Counted from the stretch's first letter, positions 20,080 to 28,983 are shown. The stretch is DNA of 64,000 nt from Streptomyces sp. A1136 (GCF_004795055.1 NZ_SSBJ01000028.1:38568-102567); one strand, 5' to 3'. Numbers and translations are program-made. Notes: generated by a model not told the origin, from the sequence alone.

Positions 20080-20484
20080 ATGCTCAAGAGCCGTAGGACC
20101 GCCGCCGCGATCGGCGCCGTCGCGCTGACCGGCGCCCTGTTCGCCGCCGCTCCCGCGCAGGCCGACGCCGGCGCGAAGCCGTCGTCGTCGCCGAAGTCCG
20201 CGCCGAAGGGCGACGGCTCCAAGGCCGTCTGCAAGCGTCTGCCCAAGACCGAGGCCCGCGTGAACGCCGCGGTGACCCGGCTGAACGGTGACGCCACCGT
20301 CTCCGGGTCGATCGCCCGGCTGGAGCAGCGCGTCGCGAACGCCAAGTCCGAGGGTCACACCGAGATCTACACCTACCTCAACGACCGGCTGACCGCCCGC
20401 AAGAACCTGCTGCCCACCCTGCAGAAGCGGCAGGCGGACCTCAAGGCGGTCAGCACCTGGTGCGCCGCGCAGAAGTCCAAGTGA
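20080..20484 (+). CDS. Small secreted helical protein
   Basis: The 134-residue protein has a Sec signal peptide (MLKSRRTAAA n-region, core at about 9-24, cleavage near AQADA). The mature part begins with a Ser/Lys/Pro-rich stretch, then one helical domain (about 47-134) with two Cys (VCKRLPK and STWCAAQ) that may form a disulfide. I do not recognise a family. ATG 20080 follows a GAAGGGG site. It lies just behind a two-component system and its putative binding repeats and overlaps the next lipoprotein gene, so the two are probably the regulated output of that system. Confidence 0.75.
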   Translation: MLKSRRTAAAIGAVALTGALFAAAPAQADAGAKPSSSPKSAPKGDGSKAVCKRLPKTEARVNAAVTRLNGDATVSGSIARLEQRVANAKSEGHTEIYTYLNDRLTARKNLLPTLQKRQADLKAVSTWCAAQKSK

Positions 20485-20687
20485 CCGGGCGCGCCGCCGC
20501 CGGCCTCGTCGCGCTGGCCGCCGGGGCGGCCTTGCTGCTCACCGGCTGTGGGCCGGGCGCGACCGCCCAGCCCAAGGCGCCCGCGTCGGTGTCCGACGAC
20601 GCCAAGGCCAAGCAGATGCAGGACACGCTGGACGCCGCCGACGACGCGGCCGCCCAGGCGGACGCGGACGCGGCCCAGAACAACTGA
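20481..20687 (+). CDS. Small lipoprotein
   Basis: A 68-residue predicted lipoprotein: a short n-region, a hydrophobic core and the lipobox LLTGCG (Cys near residue 23), then an Ala/Asp/Gln-rich helical tail that starts QMQDTLDAADDAAAQ. It starts at GTG 20481, overlapping the preceding TGA as GTGA, which implies translational coupling. An upstream in-frame ATG at 20460 would sit inside the previous gene. No family is recognised. It is likely membrane-anchored on the outer face and may work with the secreted protein encoded before it. Confidence 0.7.
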   Translation: MTGRAAAGLVALAAGAALLLTGCGPGATAQPKAPASVSDDAKAKQMQDTLDAADDAAAQADADAAQNN

Positions 20688-20693
20688 GACACC

Positions 20694-20725
20694 GGACGGC
20701 TGAACGGCCGGACGGCTGAACGGCT
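20694..20725. repeat. Two tandem copies of a 16-bp unit
   Basis: GGACGGCTGAACGGC(C/T) occurs at 20694-20709 and 20710-20725, followed by related GGCTGA fragments up to about 20738. It lies just after the lipoprotein stop and could be slippage-generated or part of a terminator. It contains no gene. Confidence 0.6.
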
Positions 20726-20823
20726 GAGCCATTCGGCTGCGGTGGCGCGCGCGGGCGGTGGGACCGGGTGAGGCTTGCGATCAGGTCTTCTTCCGGTCTC
20801 ATGCCTAGGGAAAGGTCCGGCCC

Positions 20824-21366
20824 ATGCCGTTCAGCCATCGCAAGGACCTCGGACTGCTGGCCTTGCGCCTCGGTACGGGCGGCGTGCTCATCGCCCACGG
20901 CGCCCAGAAGCTCTTCGGGTGGTTCGGCGGGGGTGGCCTCGAAGGCACCACCAAGGCGATGGAGCACATGGGGTTCGCCCCGGCGCGCCCCAGCGCCATC
21001 GCCGCCGGGCTCGGTGAGGCCGGCGGCGGTGCGCTGCTCGTGCTGGGGCTGGCCACACCCGCGGCGGGCGCGGCGGCGGCCGGGGCGATGGCGGGGGCCG
21101 TCTCCGTCCACGCCCCCGCCGGGTTCTTCGCCCAGGGCGGCGGTTTCGAGTACCCGGCCTTCCTCGGCTTCGTCGCGGCCGGGCTCGGTCTCGCCGGGCC
21201 GGGAGAGTTCTCCCTCGACCACTTCACGCGTCACCGGTTGGACCGGCCGGCCGTCCTGCTGCTGGCCTTCGCGGTCAGCGCGGCCGCGGCGACCGTCGTC
21301 GTCACCCGTCGAAACGCGGCCGTGGCCGCCGCGGCGGCCGACGAGGGCACGGACGACGGCGCGTAA
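20824..21366 (+). CDS. DoxX family membrane protein
   Basis: This 180-residue protein has four or five membrane helices and the DoxX hallmark GVLIAHGAQKLFGWFGG near residue 25. DoxX proteins are poorly characterised; some bacterial ones take part in thiol or oxidative-stress complexes. The start ATG 20824 follows GGGAAAGG. Its stop TAA shares one base with the ATG of the AI-2E-type gene (TAATG), so the two are coupled. Confidence 0.88.
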   Translation: MPFSHRKDLGLLALRLGTGGVLIAHGAQKLFGWFGGGGLEGTTKAMEHMGFAPARPSAIAAGLGEAGGGALLVLGLATPAAGAAAAGAMAGAVSVHAPAGFFAQGGGFEYPAFLGFVAAGLGLAGPGEFSLDHFTRHRLDRPAVLLLAFAVSAAAATVVVTRRNAAVAAAAADEGTDDGA

Positions 21367-22514
21367 TGGCCGGGCGATCCGCGGCGCGACCGAAGCGCCG
21401 GGACACGGACGACACGCGCGCCCGCATCCGCAACGCCTCCCGTCGGGCCCGCGGCGGCCGTCCGGTCGCCGGTCCGGCGGCGGTGGCACCGACGCTGGTC
21501 ACGGTGGCGGGGTACGCCTGGCGCATCCTGATCCTGGCGGGCTTCGCCTACGGCGTCTTCGCCGTCCTGGGACGGTTCCACGAGGTTGCCGTGGCCGTCT
21601 TCCTGGGACTGGTCGTGACGGCGATGCTCCGACCGCTCGCCGATCTGCTGGCCCGGCGTATTCCGCGACCGCTCGCCGTCGCCGGCGCCCTGATCGGCAC
21701 CATCGTCCTGGTCCTGGGCGTGCTGGCGTTCGTCGGGGAGACCGTGGCCGGCGAATGGGACACGCTGGTGACCGAGTTCAAGGACGGCCTCGGCCGTATC
21801 CAGCCGTGGCTGGAGCGCCCGCCCCTGCGGCTGAACGCGCACGCGCTGGGCGATGCGCAGGCCAAGATCGGCGAGTACCTCTCCACCCACCGGTCGGACA
21901 TCCTCAGCACCGCCGTCAGCGGGGCGGGCCGGCTCGTGGAGGTCCTCACGATCGCCGCGCTCGCCCTGTTCTGCTCGGTCTTCTTCATCCACTCCGGCGA
22001 CCGGCAGTGGCGGTGGTTCTGCGACCAGCTCCCGGCCGGCGCGCGCCACCGGGTCGCCGTCGTCGGCCGTGCGTCCTGGCGCACCTTCACCGGCTACACC
22101 CACGGCATCGTGCTGGTCGCCGGCACCAACGCCATCCTCGTGGGCGTCGCCCTGCTCGTCCTGCGCGTGCCGCTCGCGGTGCCGCTCGCCCTGCTGGAGT
22201 TCGTCGCCGCGTTCATCCCGCTCATCGGCTCGCCCGTCGCCCTCGCGATCGCCGCCATCATCGCGTTGGCCACCCGGGGGCCGCTGATCGCCGGGGTGGT
22301 GATCGCGCTGATCGTGGTGATCGGCCAGATCGAGGGGCATCTGCTGCACCCCCTGGTCATGAGCTGGGCCGTGCGTCTGCACCCCGTGATCGTGGCGCTG
22401 TCGGTGGTCGCGGGGGCCATCGCCGCCGGGGTGGTGGGGGCGGTGGTCGCGGTGCCGCTGGTCTCGGTCCTGTGGTCGGCCGGTCAGGCGCTGCGCTCCA
22501 CCGCCCCGCCCTGA
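21366..22514 (+). CDS. AI-2E family transporter
   Basis: The 382-residue protein is a member of the AI-2E/TqsA/YdiK permease family. It has a basic N-terminus (1-45), then about eight membrane helices, the extracytoplasmic helical region (about 130-185) and the conserved C-terminal half containing LLEFVAAFIPLIGSPVAL and VIGQIEGHLLHPLVMSW. Despite the name, most members have unproven substrates; some are Na+/H+ antiporters or lipid exporters. It is translated directly after DoxX by a one-base overlap. Confidence 0.88.
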   Translation: MAGRSAARPKRRDTDDTRARIRNASRRARGGRPVAGPAAVAPTLVTVAGYAWRILILAGFAYGVFAVLGRFHEVAVAVFLGLVVTAMLRPLADLLARRIPRPLAVAGALIGTIVLVLGVLAFVGETVAGEWDTLVTEFKDGLGRIQPWLERPPLRLNAHALGDAQAKIGEYLSTHRSDILSTAVSGAGRLVEVLTIAALALFCSVFFIHSGDRQWRWFCDQLPAGARHRVAVVGRASWRTFTGYTHGIVLVAGTNAILVGVALLVLRVPLAVPLALLEFVAAFIPLIGSPVALAIAAIIALATRGPLIAGVVIALIVVIGQIEGHLLHPLVMSWAVRLHPVIVALSVVAGAIAAGVVGAVVAVPLVSVLWSAGQALRSTAPP

Positions 22515-22622
22515 CGCCGACGACACGTACCGCCCTCCTGGGCGGCGGGACCGAACGGGGCCCGCGGCCCGCGGCGGCCCCGCCGCCGCGAACCCGGCCC
22601 CTCGCCCGGCGGCGACGGCCGG

Positions 22623-23828
22623 TCAACGCGTGGTCAGGGGGTGGTCCGGGGCGAGGACGCGCGCAAGACGCGAGGCGATCGTCTGGGCCGGATTGCCGTC
22701 GGTGGCCCCGGGGCCTTGCGTCGTGCTGACGGCGATGGACAGCCGCTGCGCCGGAAGGTAGGCCTGGACGGCCGCGTAGCCGCTGAACGACGGGTTCTGG
22801 ATGATCCAGTCGTCGACGACGAGGACGCCGAACCCGAAGTGTCGGGCGGCGGTGTTCTTCAGGCAGACATCGGCGGGGCAGGTGTCGCTCTTGCCGCCCA
22901 GGCCGACGGTGCCGGGGTCGAGCTGCGTCTTGAAGCCCTGGGGGGAGAGCAGTTCACCGCTGCCGATGGCGCGGGCGGTACGGGCGAGGTCACAGATGTC
23001 GCTGGTGAGGACCGCCCCGGCGGCGGTCGTCCAGGACGGGTTCCAGTAGCTGGACTCCTCGTAGACGCCGCGCTCGGACGTGAAGGCGTGCAGCGCGGGG
23101 GCCGGGATGTCGGGGGTGAAGGAGTTGTGCGTCCCCCGCAGTCCGAGCGGGGTCGTGATCCGTTCGCCCAGCAGCCGGTCCAGGCGCGTGCCGGTGATCT
23201 TCTCCAGTACGACGCCCAGGATCTGGAAGTCGGCGTGGGAGTAGCTCCAACTCGTGCCCGGCTTGTACCAGAGCGGATGGGCCGTGGCGATGTCGACCGT
23301 GTCGGAGAAGGTCCAGTGTCGGAAGGGCGCCGCTTGGAGTTCGGCGAGGAACTTCTTGTCGGTGACGTAGTCGTGGAGTCCGGAGGTGGAGCTGCCGAGC
23401 ATGCGCAAGGTGATCTCGGAGGCGTGCGGCAGGGTGGGCAACCAGCGCGAGACCGGTTCGTCCAGGCGCACTTTGCCCTCGTCGACGAGTTGCAGCAGCA
23501 CGGTCGTCATGTACTCGATGGCGACGGAGCCGGAGCGGAAGTGCATGGCGGGGTCGGCGGGAACGCCCGTCATGGACTCTCCCACGGCCCCGGTGACGAT
23601 GTCCTTGTCGCCGGAGACCGCCTTGAAGATCACCGAGTTCAGGTGCAGGTCCCCGGAGGCCTGCCGGACGGTGGCCCTGATCCGGGCCGCCTGATCGCCC
23701 GTGGACCGCGGCGAGCCGACGCAGGTCTGCGGCGCGCTCGCGGCGGCCGCCGGACGGGGGATGCCGGTGGGGAGGATCGCGGCGACGATTCCGGCAACGC
23801 TGAGCAACGCCGTTCGGGTACGCCTCAC
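22623..23828 (-). CDS. Secreted beta-lactamase-like serine hydrolase with altered active site
   Basis: About 401 residues with a signal peptide (RRTRTALLSV through the AAAAS site), then a class C beta-lactamase/DD-peptidase-like domain. The region that should carry SxxK reads FRSGSVAIEYM, so Lys is replaced by Ile; the second motif reads YSHADF rather than YxN. Surrounding family landmarks are intact (VLLQLVDEGKVRLDEPVSRWLP, HAFTSERG). It could be a binding protein or use different catalysis. I placed the start at GTG 23828, which begins the signal peptide and follows a TACTGA -10-like site; a GTG 14 codons earlier is possible. It is followed by a convergent stop at 22514. Confidence 0.75.
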   Translation of the reverse strand: MRRTRTALLSVAGIVAAILPTGIPRPAAAASAPQTCVGSPRSTGDQAARIRATVRQASGDLHLNSVIFKAVSGDKDIVTGAVGESMTGVPADPAMHFRSGSVAIEYMTTVLLQLVDEGKVRLDEPVSRWLPTLPHASEITLRMLGSSTSGLHDYVTDKKFLAELQAAPFRHWTFSDTVDIATAHPLWYKPGTSWSYSHADFQILGVVLEKITGTRLDRLLGERITTPLGLRGTHNSFTPDIPAPALHAFTSERGVYEESSYWNPSWTTAAGAVLTSDICDLARTARAIGSGELLSPQGFKTQLDPGTVGLGGKSDTCPADVCLKNTAARHFGFGVLVVDDWIIQNPSFSGYAAVQAYLPAQRLSIAVSTTQGPGATDGNPAQTIASRLARVLAPDHPLTTR

Positions 23829-23935
23829 GCTCCTCAGTATCTGTGGAAGGCCTCCGCTCCGCCCCTTCACTCGGTCGGAGGCCTCCCAAGCCCGCGAGCC
23901 CGCCCGCGAGCCGTCGGCGCGCCCGCGGGCAGGGC

Positions 23936-25315
23936 CTACGAGGCCGGGGCCCGGGAGGGCCGGGTCGGGTCGAACCGGCGGAAGAGCGCGTGGAGCAGCA
24001 CCGCGGCGAGCGTGCCCGCCACGACCCCGCTGCCGAGGACGGTCCGGGCCCAGCCCGGGAATCCCTGGTAGAGATCGGGCGCGACCACCGGCAGCAGGCC
24101 GGCGGTCAGGGCCAAGGCGGCGACGGTCGCGTACGGGCCCTCGCCCGAGGCCGACTCGGCCGCGGCCGGCAGCGCCCGCCCCAGCATGGTGACGCCCATG
24201 ACCGCGATGATCCCGTAGATCACCAGGGCCGAACCGCCGACGACCGGCGCCGGGATCGCCGCCAACAGCCGCGACAGGGGCGCGACCAGACCCACCACGA
24301 CCAGCAGGACGCCCGCTCCCGCCGTGACGAACCGGCTGCGCACGCCCGTCAGCCGGCCGATGCCGATGTTCTCCGCGCTGGTGACCAGCAGGGAGGTGCC
24401 GAACAGGGCGCCGAAGACCGAGACCAGCGCGTCGGCCCTGGCGACGCGCGGCACGTCACGGCCGAGGTCGGGCTCCCGGCCCACCGTCCGGCTGTTCAGG
24501 ACGGTCTGTCCGGTGACCTCGGCGAGGGTCGTGAGGCCGAACACGAGCAGCGGCAGCGCGGCGAGCACGTCGAAGTGGGGCGTCCCGTACGGGAGGAGGC
24601 GCGGGAGCGCCGGAGCGCCGAGGCTCCCGCCGCCGGCCGGCGCGAAGCTCCCCAGTCCCGTGGTCAGCGCGATCAGGGCGCCCGCGCCCAAGCCGAGCAG
24701 CACCGCCGTCTGGCGCCAGACCCCGCGCAGCACCAGGAGCAGCACCACGGTGCAGCCGATGGTGGCGGCCGCCAGGATCACCGACGAGGGCTCGGCGTAG
24801 CCCGGGGTGCCGCGCCCACCGGTGATCAGCTGGGCCGCGACCCGGATCATCGCGATGCCGATCAGGAGCACCGTGGTGCCCATGACGAGCGGCGGGAAGA
24901 GCCGCACGATCCTCGCGTAGAACGGGAGCACGGCGAACAGCAGGGCCGCCGCGAGCAGGACGGAGCCGGTGGCGGTGGCCGGACCGTGGTCCTTGGCGAT
25001 CTGGAGGAAGAGCGCGGTGGCCGCGCCGCCCGGCAGCATCACGAACGGCAGCCGGGCGCCGATCCGCCACGGCCCGAGGGACTGGAGCAGCGCGCCCGCC
25101 CCGCACAGCAGCAGGGTGGCGCTGAGCAGGGACGCCGTGCGGGCGGCGTCGAGACCGAGGGCCTGGCCCGTCAGGAAGGTGGTGGAGACGGGGGCGGCGA
25201 TCATCGCCAGGACGTGCTGGGCGGACAGGGGCGCCAGCCGGCGCAGCGGCAGCCGCTCGTCCACGGGCCGCACGGGCTCCGCGGGCCGGGAATCAAGGGT
25301 GCCCGGGGCGCTCAC
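23936..25315 (-). CDS. SLC23/NCS2 nucleobase permease-like protein
   Basis: The 459-residue membrane protein has 12-14 helices and the fold of uracil-xanthine permeases (NAT/NCS2). It shows LLQSLGPWRIGARLPFV, the central TLAEVTGQTVLNSR segment and SAENIGIGRLTGVRSRF. Substrate-defining residues differ from the second permease at 27477. Its GTG at 25315 overlaps the arylsulfotransferase TGA as GTGA, so the two are translated together. Purine or a related ring compound is the likely substrate but is unproven. Confidence 0.85.
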   Translation of the reverse strand: MSAPGTLDSRPAEPVRPVDERLPLRRLAPLSAQHVLAMIAAPVSTTFLTGQALGLDAARTASLLSATLLLCGAGALLQSLGPWRIGARLPFVMLPGGAATALFLQIAKDHGPATATGSVLLAAALLFAVLPFYARIVRLFPPLVMGTTVLLIGIAMIRVAAQLITGGRGTPGYAEPSSVILAAATIGCTVVLLLVLRGVWRQTAVLLGLGAGALIALTTGLGSFAPAGGGSLGAPALPRLLPYGTPHFDVLAALPLLVFGLTTLAEVTGQTVLNSRTVGREPDLGRDVPRVARADALVSVFGALFGTSLLVTSAENIGIGRLTGVRSRFVTAGAGVLLVVVGLVAPLSRLLAAIPAPVVGGSALVIYGIIAVMGVTMLGRALPAAAESASGEGPYATVAALALTAGLLPVVAPDLYQGFPGWARTVLGSGVVAGTLAAVLLHALFRRFDPTRPSRAPAS

Positions 25316-26439
25316 GACGTGGCCGCCGCGTCCAGCCACGGCAGCTCGTGCGCGGAGTATCGGTAGGCGCGGAAGACGGCGTTGGGCTCGGAGGGGAACA
25401 GGCCGCGCACCTCGGATTCGCGGTAGCCGCCGAAGTACGGGACGACGTACTCCCAGCAGAGGTAGCCCTCGGGGGTCACCTCGAAGAGCCTGCCGGACGG
25501 TGAGTCGGTGACGAGCGTGTTGCCGCCGGGGAGGCGCTGCGCGCTGCCCATGAACGGGGCGAAGAACGCCTCTCGCGCCGGGTCGTGGTACTCCCAGACG
25601 ACCTTGCCCGAGGAGCGTTCGATCTCGATGACGCGCGAGTACGGAACGTCCGCGTGGGGGCGGAAGACGCCGTTGTCGAAGACGAGCACGTTCCCGTCGG
25701 CCAGTTCGGTCGGCGCGTGTTGTTGGGAGACGACGCCGGGCTCGGTGCGCCACAGGACGTCGCCGGTCTCGCGGCTGATGACGACGACCGCGGACACGCT
25801 GCGCAGGCTCGCCAGGATGTTGCCGTCGGCGAGCGGTACGACGCTGTTGATGAGGGGCCAGTGCTCGCGCGAGTACGCGGGGTGCAGGGCGTACTCCTCG
25901 CGGTCGAGGTGTTCGGCGGCGCTCCACGTCCAGGTCACGGCCCCGTCCGCGTCGACTTCCCGGATGGTGTCGGCCCATACGGTGGCGTCCGTCTCGGAGC
26001 CGGGGACGCCGCCGCGCACGGCCTCGGCGTCGGCGCCGCGCAGCGGTTCCAGCGCGGTGTACAGGAGTCGGCCGTCGCCGAGATGGTGGGCGTCGTGGTG
26101 CTGGAGCGGGTCGCGGTACTCGCGCAGGATCGTGCCGTCGGGGGCGGCTTCGAGCATCACGCCGCCCCGGTACTTGTGCCACATCGGGAAGAGGGCCGGC
26201 TCGCCCGGGAGCACGCCGCTGTAGGCGAGGTTCCCGTTGGCCAGGACGCGGGCGTGCCGTCCGGGGCGGTAGGGGAGGTTCCATTGGTGGACGACCGTGC
26301 CGAGCGGGTCGATCAGATACACCTCGCCGGTGCCGGTGAGCGGCGCGAAGAGGGTGTAACCGCCCTCGGAGGCCTCGGGATCGAAGGCGATGAGGCCGGT
26401 GCCGCGGCGGCGGCGGAAGTTCTGGTCGACTGTGGACAT
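25312..26439 (-). CDS. Arylsulfotransferase (ASST) family protein
   Basis: This 375-residue protein is a six-bladed beta-propeller of the arylsulfotransferase family, with repeated blades such as GEVYLIDPLGTVVHQWNLP, DGTILREYRDPLQHHDAHHL and SGKVVWEYHDP. The HHDAHH histidine cluster sits where bacterial ASSTs carry a catalytic His. These enzymes transfer sulfate between phenols. There is no signal peptide, unlike Gram-negative ASST, so a cytoplasmic location is likely. ATG 26439 follows AGGAGG. It forms an operon with the permease and is divergent from the XRE-cupin regulator. Confidence 0.85.
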   Translation of the reverse strand: MSTVDQNFRRRRGTGLIAFDPEASEGGYTLFAPLTGTGEVYLIDPLGTVVHQWNLPYRPGRHARVLANGNLAYSGVLPGEPALFPMWHKYRGGVMLEAAPDGTILREYRDPLQHHDAHHLGDGRLLYTALEPLRGADAEAVRGGVPGSETDATVWADTIREVDADGAVTWTWSAAEHLDREEYALHPAYSREHWPLINSVVPLADGNILASLRSVSAVVVISRETGDVLWRTEPGVVSQQHAPTELADGNVLVFDNGVFRPHADVPYSRVIEIERSSGKVVWEYHDPAREAFFAPFMGSAQRLPGGNTLVTDSPSGRLFEVTPEGYLCWEYVVPYFGGYRESEVRGLFPSEPNAVFRAYRYSAHELPWLDAAATS

Positions 26440-26584
26440 TCGGTCCTCCTGTGAAACTTTCTTTGATGACACCAACTGGGTTAGAAGGTAGTGGCGAAGT
26501 GTTGCGGCACTGTGACGGCCGTACGAAGGCCGGCGCGGACTGCGAGAAGATGATCCACAGAGCGGACCGGACCCGAGGAGCCAC
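26440..26584. promoter_or_regulatory. Divergent control region between arylsulfotransferase and XRE-cupin genes
   Basis: These 145 bases hold the promoters of both genes. The part near the arylsulfotransferase (26450-26490) is unusually AT-rich for this genome and has the segment GTGAAACTTTCTTTGATGACA. I cannot define a unique operator by eye. Local regulators of the XRE-cupin type usually bind in such a region. Confidence 0.5.
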
Positions 26585-27151
26585 GTGACAGAAGAAGCCT
26601 CCGCCCCACGACTCGGGGCGGGCATCCGCCGGCGGCGCAGGAGCCTCGACCTGACCCTGGCCGAAGTGGCCGCCGCGACCGGCCTCTCCTCCCCGTTCCT
26701 CAGTCAGGTCGAGAACGACCGGGCCCGCCCGAGCATGCGCTCGCTCCAACTCATCGCGGACGCGCTGGAGACGACGGCGGTCCAACTGATGGCCGCCGCG
26801 GAGAATCCGCGCCGGGTGGACATCGTGCGCGCGGACGCCGATCCCGGCCTGGACCCGGCCACCCGGGTGCGTCCGCTGGTGCGCGGCCACCACCAGATGC
26901 ACGCCCTGGAGTTCACCGGGGACCATGACGCGGACCGGGCGTTCGAGCACCGCAACGACGAGCTCATGTACGTCGCCGACGGCACGGTGGAGGTCGAGGT
27001 GGACGGCCGCACCCACCGCCTGGGCCGCGGCGACACCCTCTACCTGACGGGCGGCGTCCGCCACCGCTGGCGCGCGCTGGAACAGGGCACGCGGGTGCTG
27101 CTCGTCGCCGTCGCCGACCACGTCGAGGCCACGACGGACCCGCGCGGCTGA
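26585..27151 (+). CDS. XRE-cupin transcriptional regulator
   Basis: The 188-residue protein joins an N-terminal XRE HTH (about 10-65; LTLAEVAAATGLSSPFLSQVEN) to a C-terminal cupin (about 105-180; FEHRNDELMYVADGTVEVEV, GDTLYLTGGVRHRWRA). The cupin probably binds a small ligand or metal and controls DNA binding. Relatives regulate polyamine or nucleobase catabolism. GTG 26585 is the start, about 8 bases after GAGGAG. The neighbouring permeases and arylsulfotransferase are its most likely targets. Confidence 0.88.
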   Translation: MTEEASAPRLGAGIRRRRRSLDLTLAEVAAATGLSSPFLSQVENDRARPSMRSLQLIADALETTAVQLMAAAENPRRVDIVRADADPGLDPATRVRPLVRGHHQMHALEFTGDHDADRAFEHRNDELMYVADGTVEVEVDGRTHRLGRGDTLYLTGGVRHRWRALEQGTRVLLVAVADHVEATTDPRG

Positions 27152-27476
27152 GCGGGCGGAGGCCGGCCCGGGGCGCCGCGCGCCGGCGCGACTCCCGCGG
27201 CCGGCCGCAGGTTACTCGCGAGGAAAGCCCACATGTGGCTATGGTGAGCGCCCTCGGTCGAAGCCTCCTTCAAATTCCAAGGAGAACTGCGCCTTCGCGC
27301 GCCGATCGAAGGGCGTCCTGCCAATCCAGGGCCCATATCCCAGTGCAGAGCGACGTGGTGTCGGCAACACCGCCCGGCGTCGGCTCGGTACGAGCCGACC
27401 TGCCCTCGCCCCGTCATCCCCGGGGCTGGAGGGCGGCGGTCTTCTCATTCACCTACCTCGCGAAGGCAAGGCAGAG
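27152..27476 (+). promoter_or_regulatory. 325-base leader of the uracil-xanthine permease
   Basis: No gene is supported. The region includes a near-perfect inverted repeat, AGCCCACATGTGGCT at 27226-27240 (core CCACATGTGG at 27229-27238), and a moderately AT-rich stretch around 27255-27290 with CAAATTCCAAGGAG. These could be an operator and promoter for the permease at 27477. No known riboswitch fold is recognisable to me. Confidence 0.45.
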
Positions 27477-28901
27477 ATGGCACGAGTCACCCGACAGTCC
27501 TCCCGACAGCAGCAGACGCATCCCGTCGACGAGTTGCTGCCGTTCCCGCAACTCGCCCTGTACGGCTTCCAGCACGTCCTCGCCTTCTACGCGGCGGCCG
27601 TCATCGTCCCCGTCCTCCTCGGCAGCGCCCTCGGGCTCTCGCGCGCCGAGCTCGTCCACCTCATCAACGCGGACCTGCTCACCTGTGGCATCGCCTCGAT
27701 CATCCAGGCGCTCGGCGTCTGGAAGATAGGTGCCCGGCTGCCGCTGGTCCAAGGCGTCACCTTCACCGCCGTCTCCCCCATGATCGCCATCGGTCTCGGA
27801 GCGGGCGGCGGCACGGCCGGCCTGCTCGTCGTGTACGGCGCGGTGATCACGGCGGGCATCGCGACCTTCCTGTTCGCCCCCGTTTTCAGCAAGCTGGTGC
27901 CCTACTTCCCGCCCGTCGTCATCGGGACGATCCTCACGATCATCGGCATCACCCTCATCCCGGTGGCCCTCCAGGACGCGGCCGGCGGCTCACGGCTGAT
28001 CGGCACCCCCGCCTACGGCGAGCCGAGGAACCTCGCCTACGCCCTGGGCACCCTGCTGTTCATCCTGGCCATGGCCCGCGTCGGCAAGCCGTTCCTCAGC
28101 AGCGTCGCGGTGCTGCTCGGCCTGGTGGGCGGCACCACCGTCGCCTGGCTGTTCGGGGACGCCGACTTCTCGGCGGTGGGCGACACCGACTGGTTCGGGA
28201 TCACCACCCCCTTCCACTACGGCATGCCCCGGTTCGAACCGCTGCCGATGATCGCCATGCTCGTCGTCATGCTGATCACCATGGTGGAGACCACCGGGGA
28301 CGTGTACGCCATCGGCGAGATCACCCGAAAGCGGGTCGACACCGACACGGTGGCCCGGGCGCTGCGGGCCGACGGCGCCGCGACGGTGCTCGGCGGAATC
28401 CTCAACTCGTTCCCGTACGTGGCCTTCGCCGAGAACATCGGCCTGGTCCGTATGTCCAAGGTGATGAGCCGGTACGTGGTCGTCGCGGCCGGGGTGTTCA
28501 TGGTCCTGCTGGGGTTGCTGCCCAAGGCGGGCAGCCTGGTCGCATCGATCCCCAACCCGGTGCTCGGCGGGGCAGCGCTGTCCATGTTCGGCATGGTGGC
28601 CGCCGTCGGCATCCAGATCCTGGGGAAGGTCGACCTGCGCGAGGAGCGCAACGCCCTGATCCTGGCGGTCAGTCTGGGCGCGGCGCTGTTGCCGACCACG
28701 GTGGCGCCGTTCTTCGACCGGATGCCGGACGACGTCCGGGCCGTGCTGGACAGCGGCATCACCTTGGGGGCGTTGACGGCGATCTCCCTGAACCTGCTGT
28801 TCAACGTCTTCACCAGCCGCTCCACGATGGAGATCGACTGGGACGACATCGAGGACGACGGCGTCGTCGAACCGCGTTACGCCGCGGGCGGCGCCGGCTG
28901 A
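27477..28901 (+). CDS. Uracil-xanthine permease (NCS2/SLC23)
   Basis: This 474-residue permease has 12-14 helices with the NAT/NCS2 landmarks GFQHVLAFYAAAVIVPVLLG, the substrate helix LPLVQGVTFTAVSPM, TMVETTGDVYAIGEI and NSFPYVAFAENIGLVRMSKV (ENxGL-type motif). It should bring in xanthine, uric acid or a related base with a cation. ATG 27477 begins after AAGGCAGAG. The Glu in METTGD and the Asn in FAENIG are usual for purine-specific members. It is the better conserved of the two permeases here; the other is 459 residues at 23936. Confidence 0.9.
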   Translation: MARVTRQSSRQQQTHPVDELLPFPQLALYGFQHVLAFYAAAVIVPVLLGSALGLSRAELVHLINADLLTCGIASIIQALGVWKIGARLPLVQGVTFTAVSPMIAIGLGAGGGTAGLLVVYGAVITAGIATFLFAPVFSKLVPYFPPVVIGTILTIIGITLIPVALQDAAGGSRLIGTPAYGEPRNLAYALGTLLFILAMARVGKPFLSSVAVLLGLVGGTTVAWLFGDADFSAVGDTDWFGITTPFHYGMPRFEPLPMIAMLVVMLITMVETTGDVYAIGEITRKRVDTDTVARALRADGAATVLGGILNSFPYVAFAENIGLVRMSKVMSRYVVVAAGVFMVLLGLLPKAGSLVASIPNPVLGGAALSMFGMVAAVGIQILGKVDLREERNALILAVSLGAALLPTTVAPFFDRMPDDVRAVLDSGITLGALTAISLNLLFNVFTSRSTMEIDWDDIEDDGVVEPRYAAGGAG

Positions 28902-28983
28902 GCCCGTCCGACCGAGGGCGCCGGGCCGGGAGGGACCCCGCGGGTCCGTCCCGCGCCCGCGCCCGCGTCCGCCGGGTGGCGGC

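Noticed and set aside
25316..27121. N-terminal extension of the permease frame at 23936
   Set aside because: The upstream part reads across the arylsulfotransferase gene in a wrong frame; GTGA coupling fixes the start at 25315.
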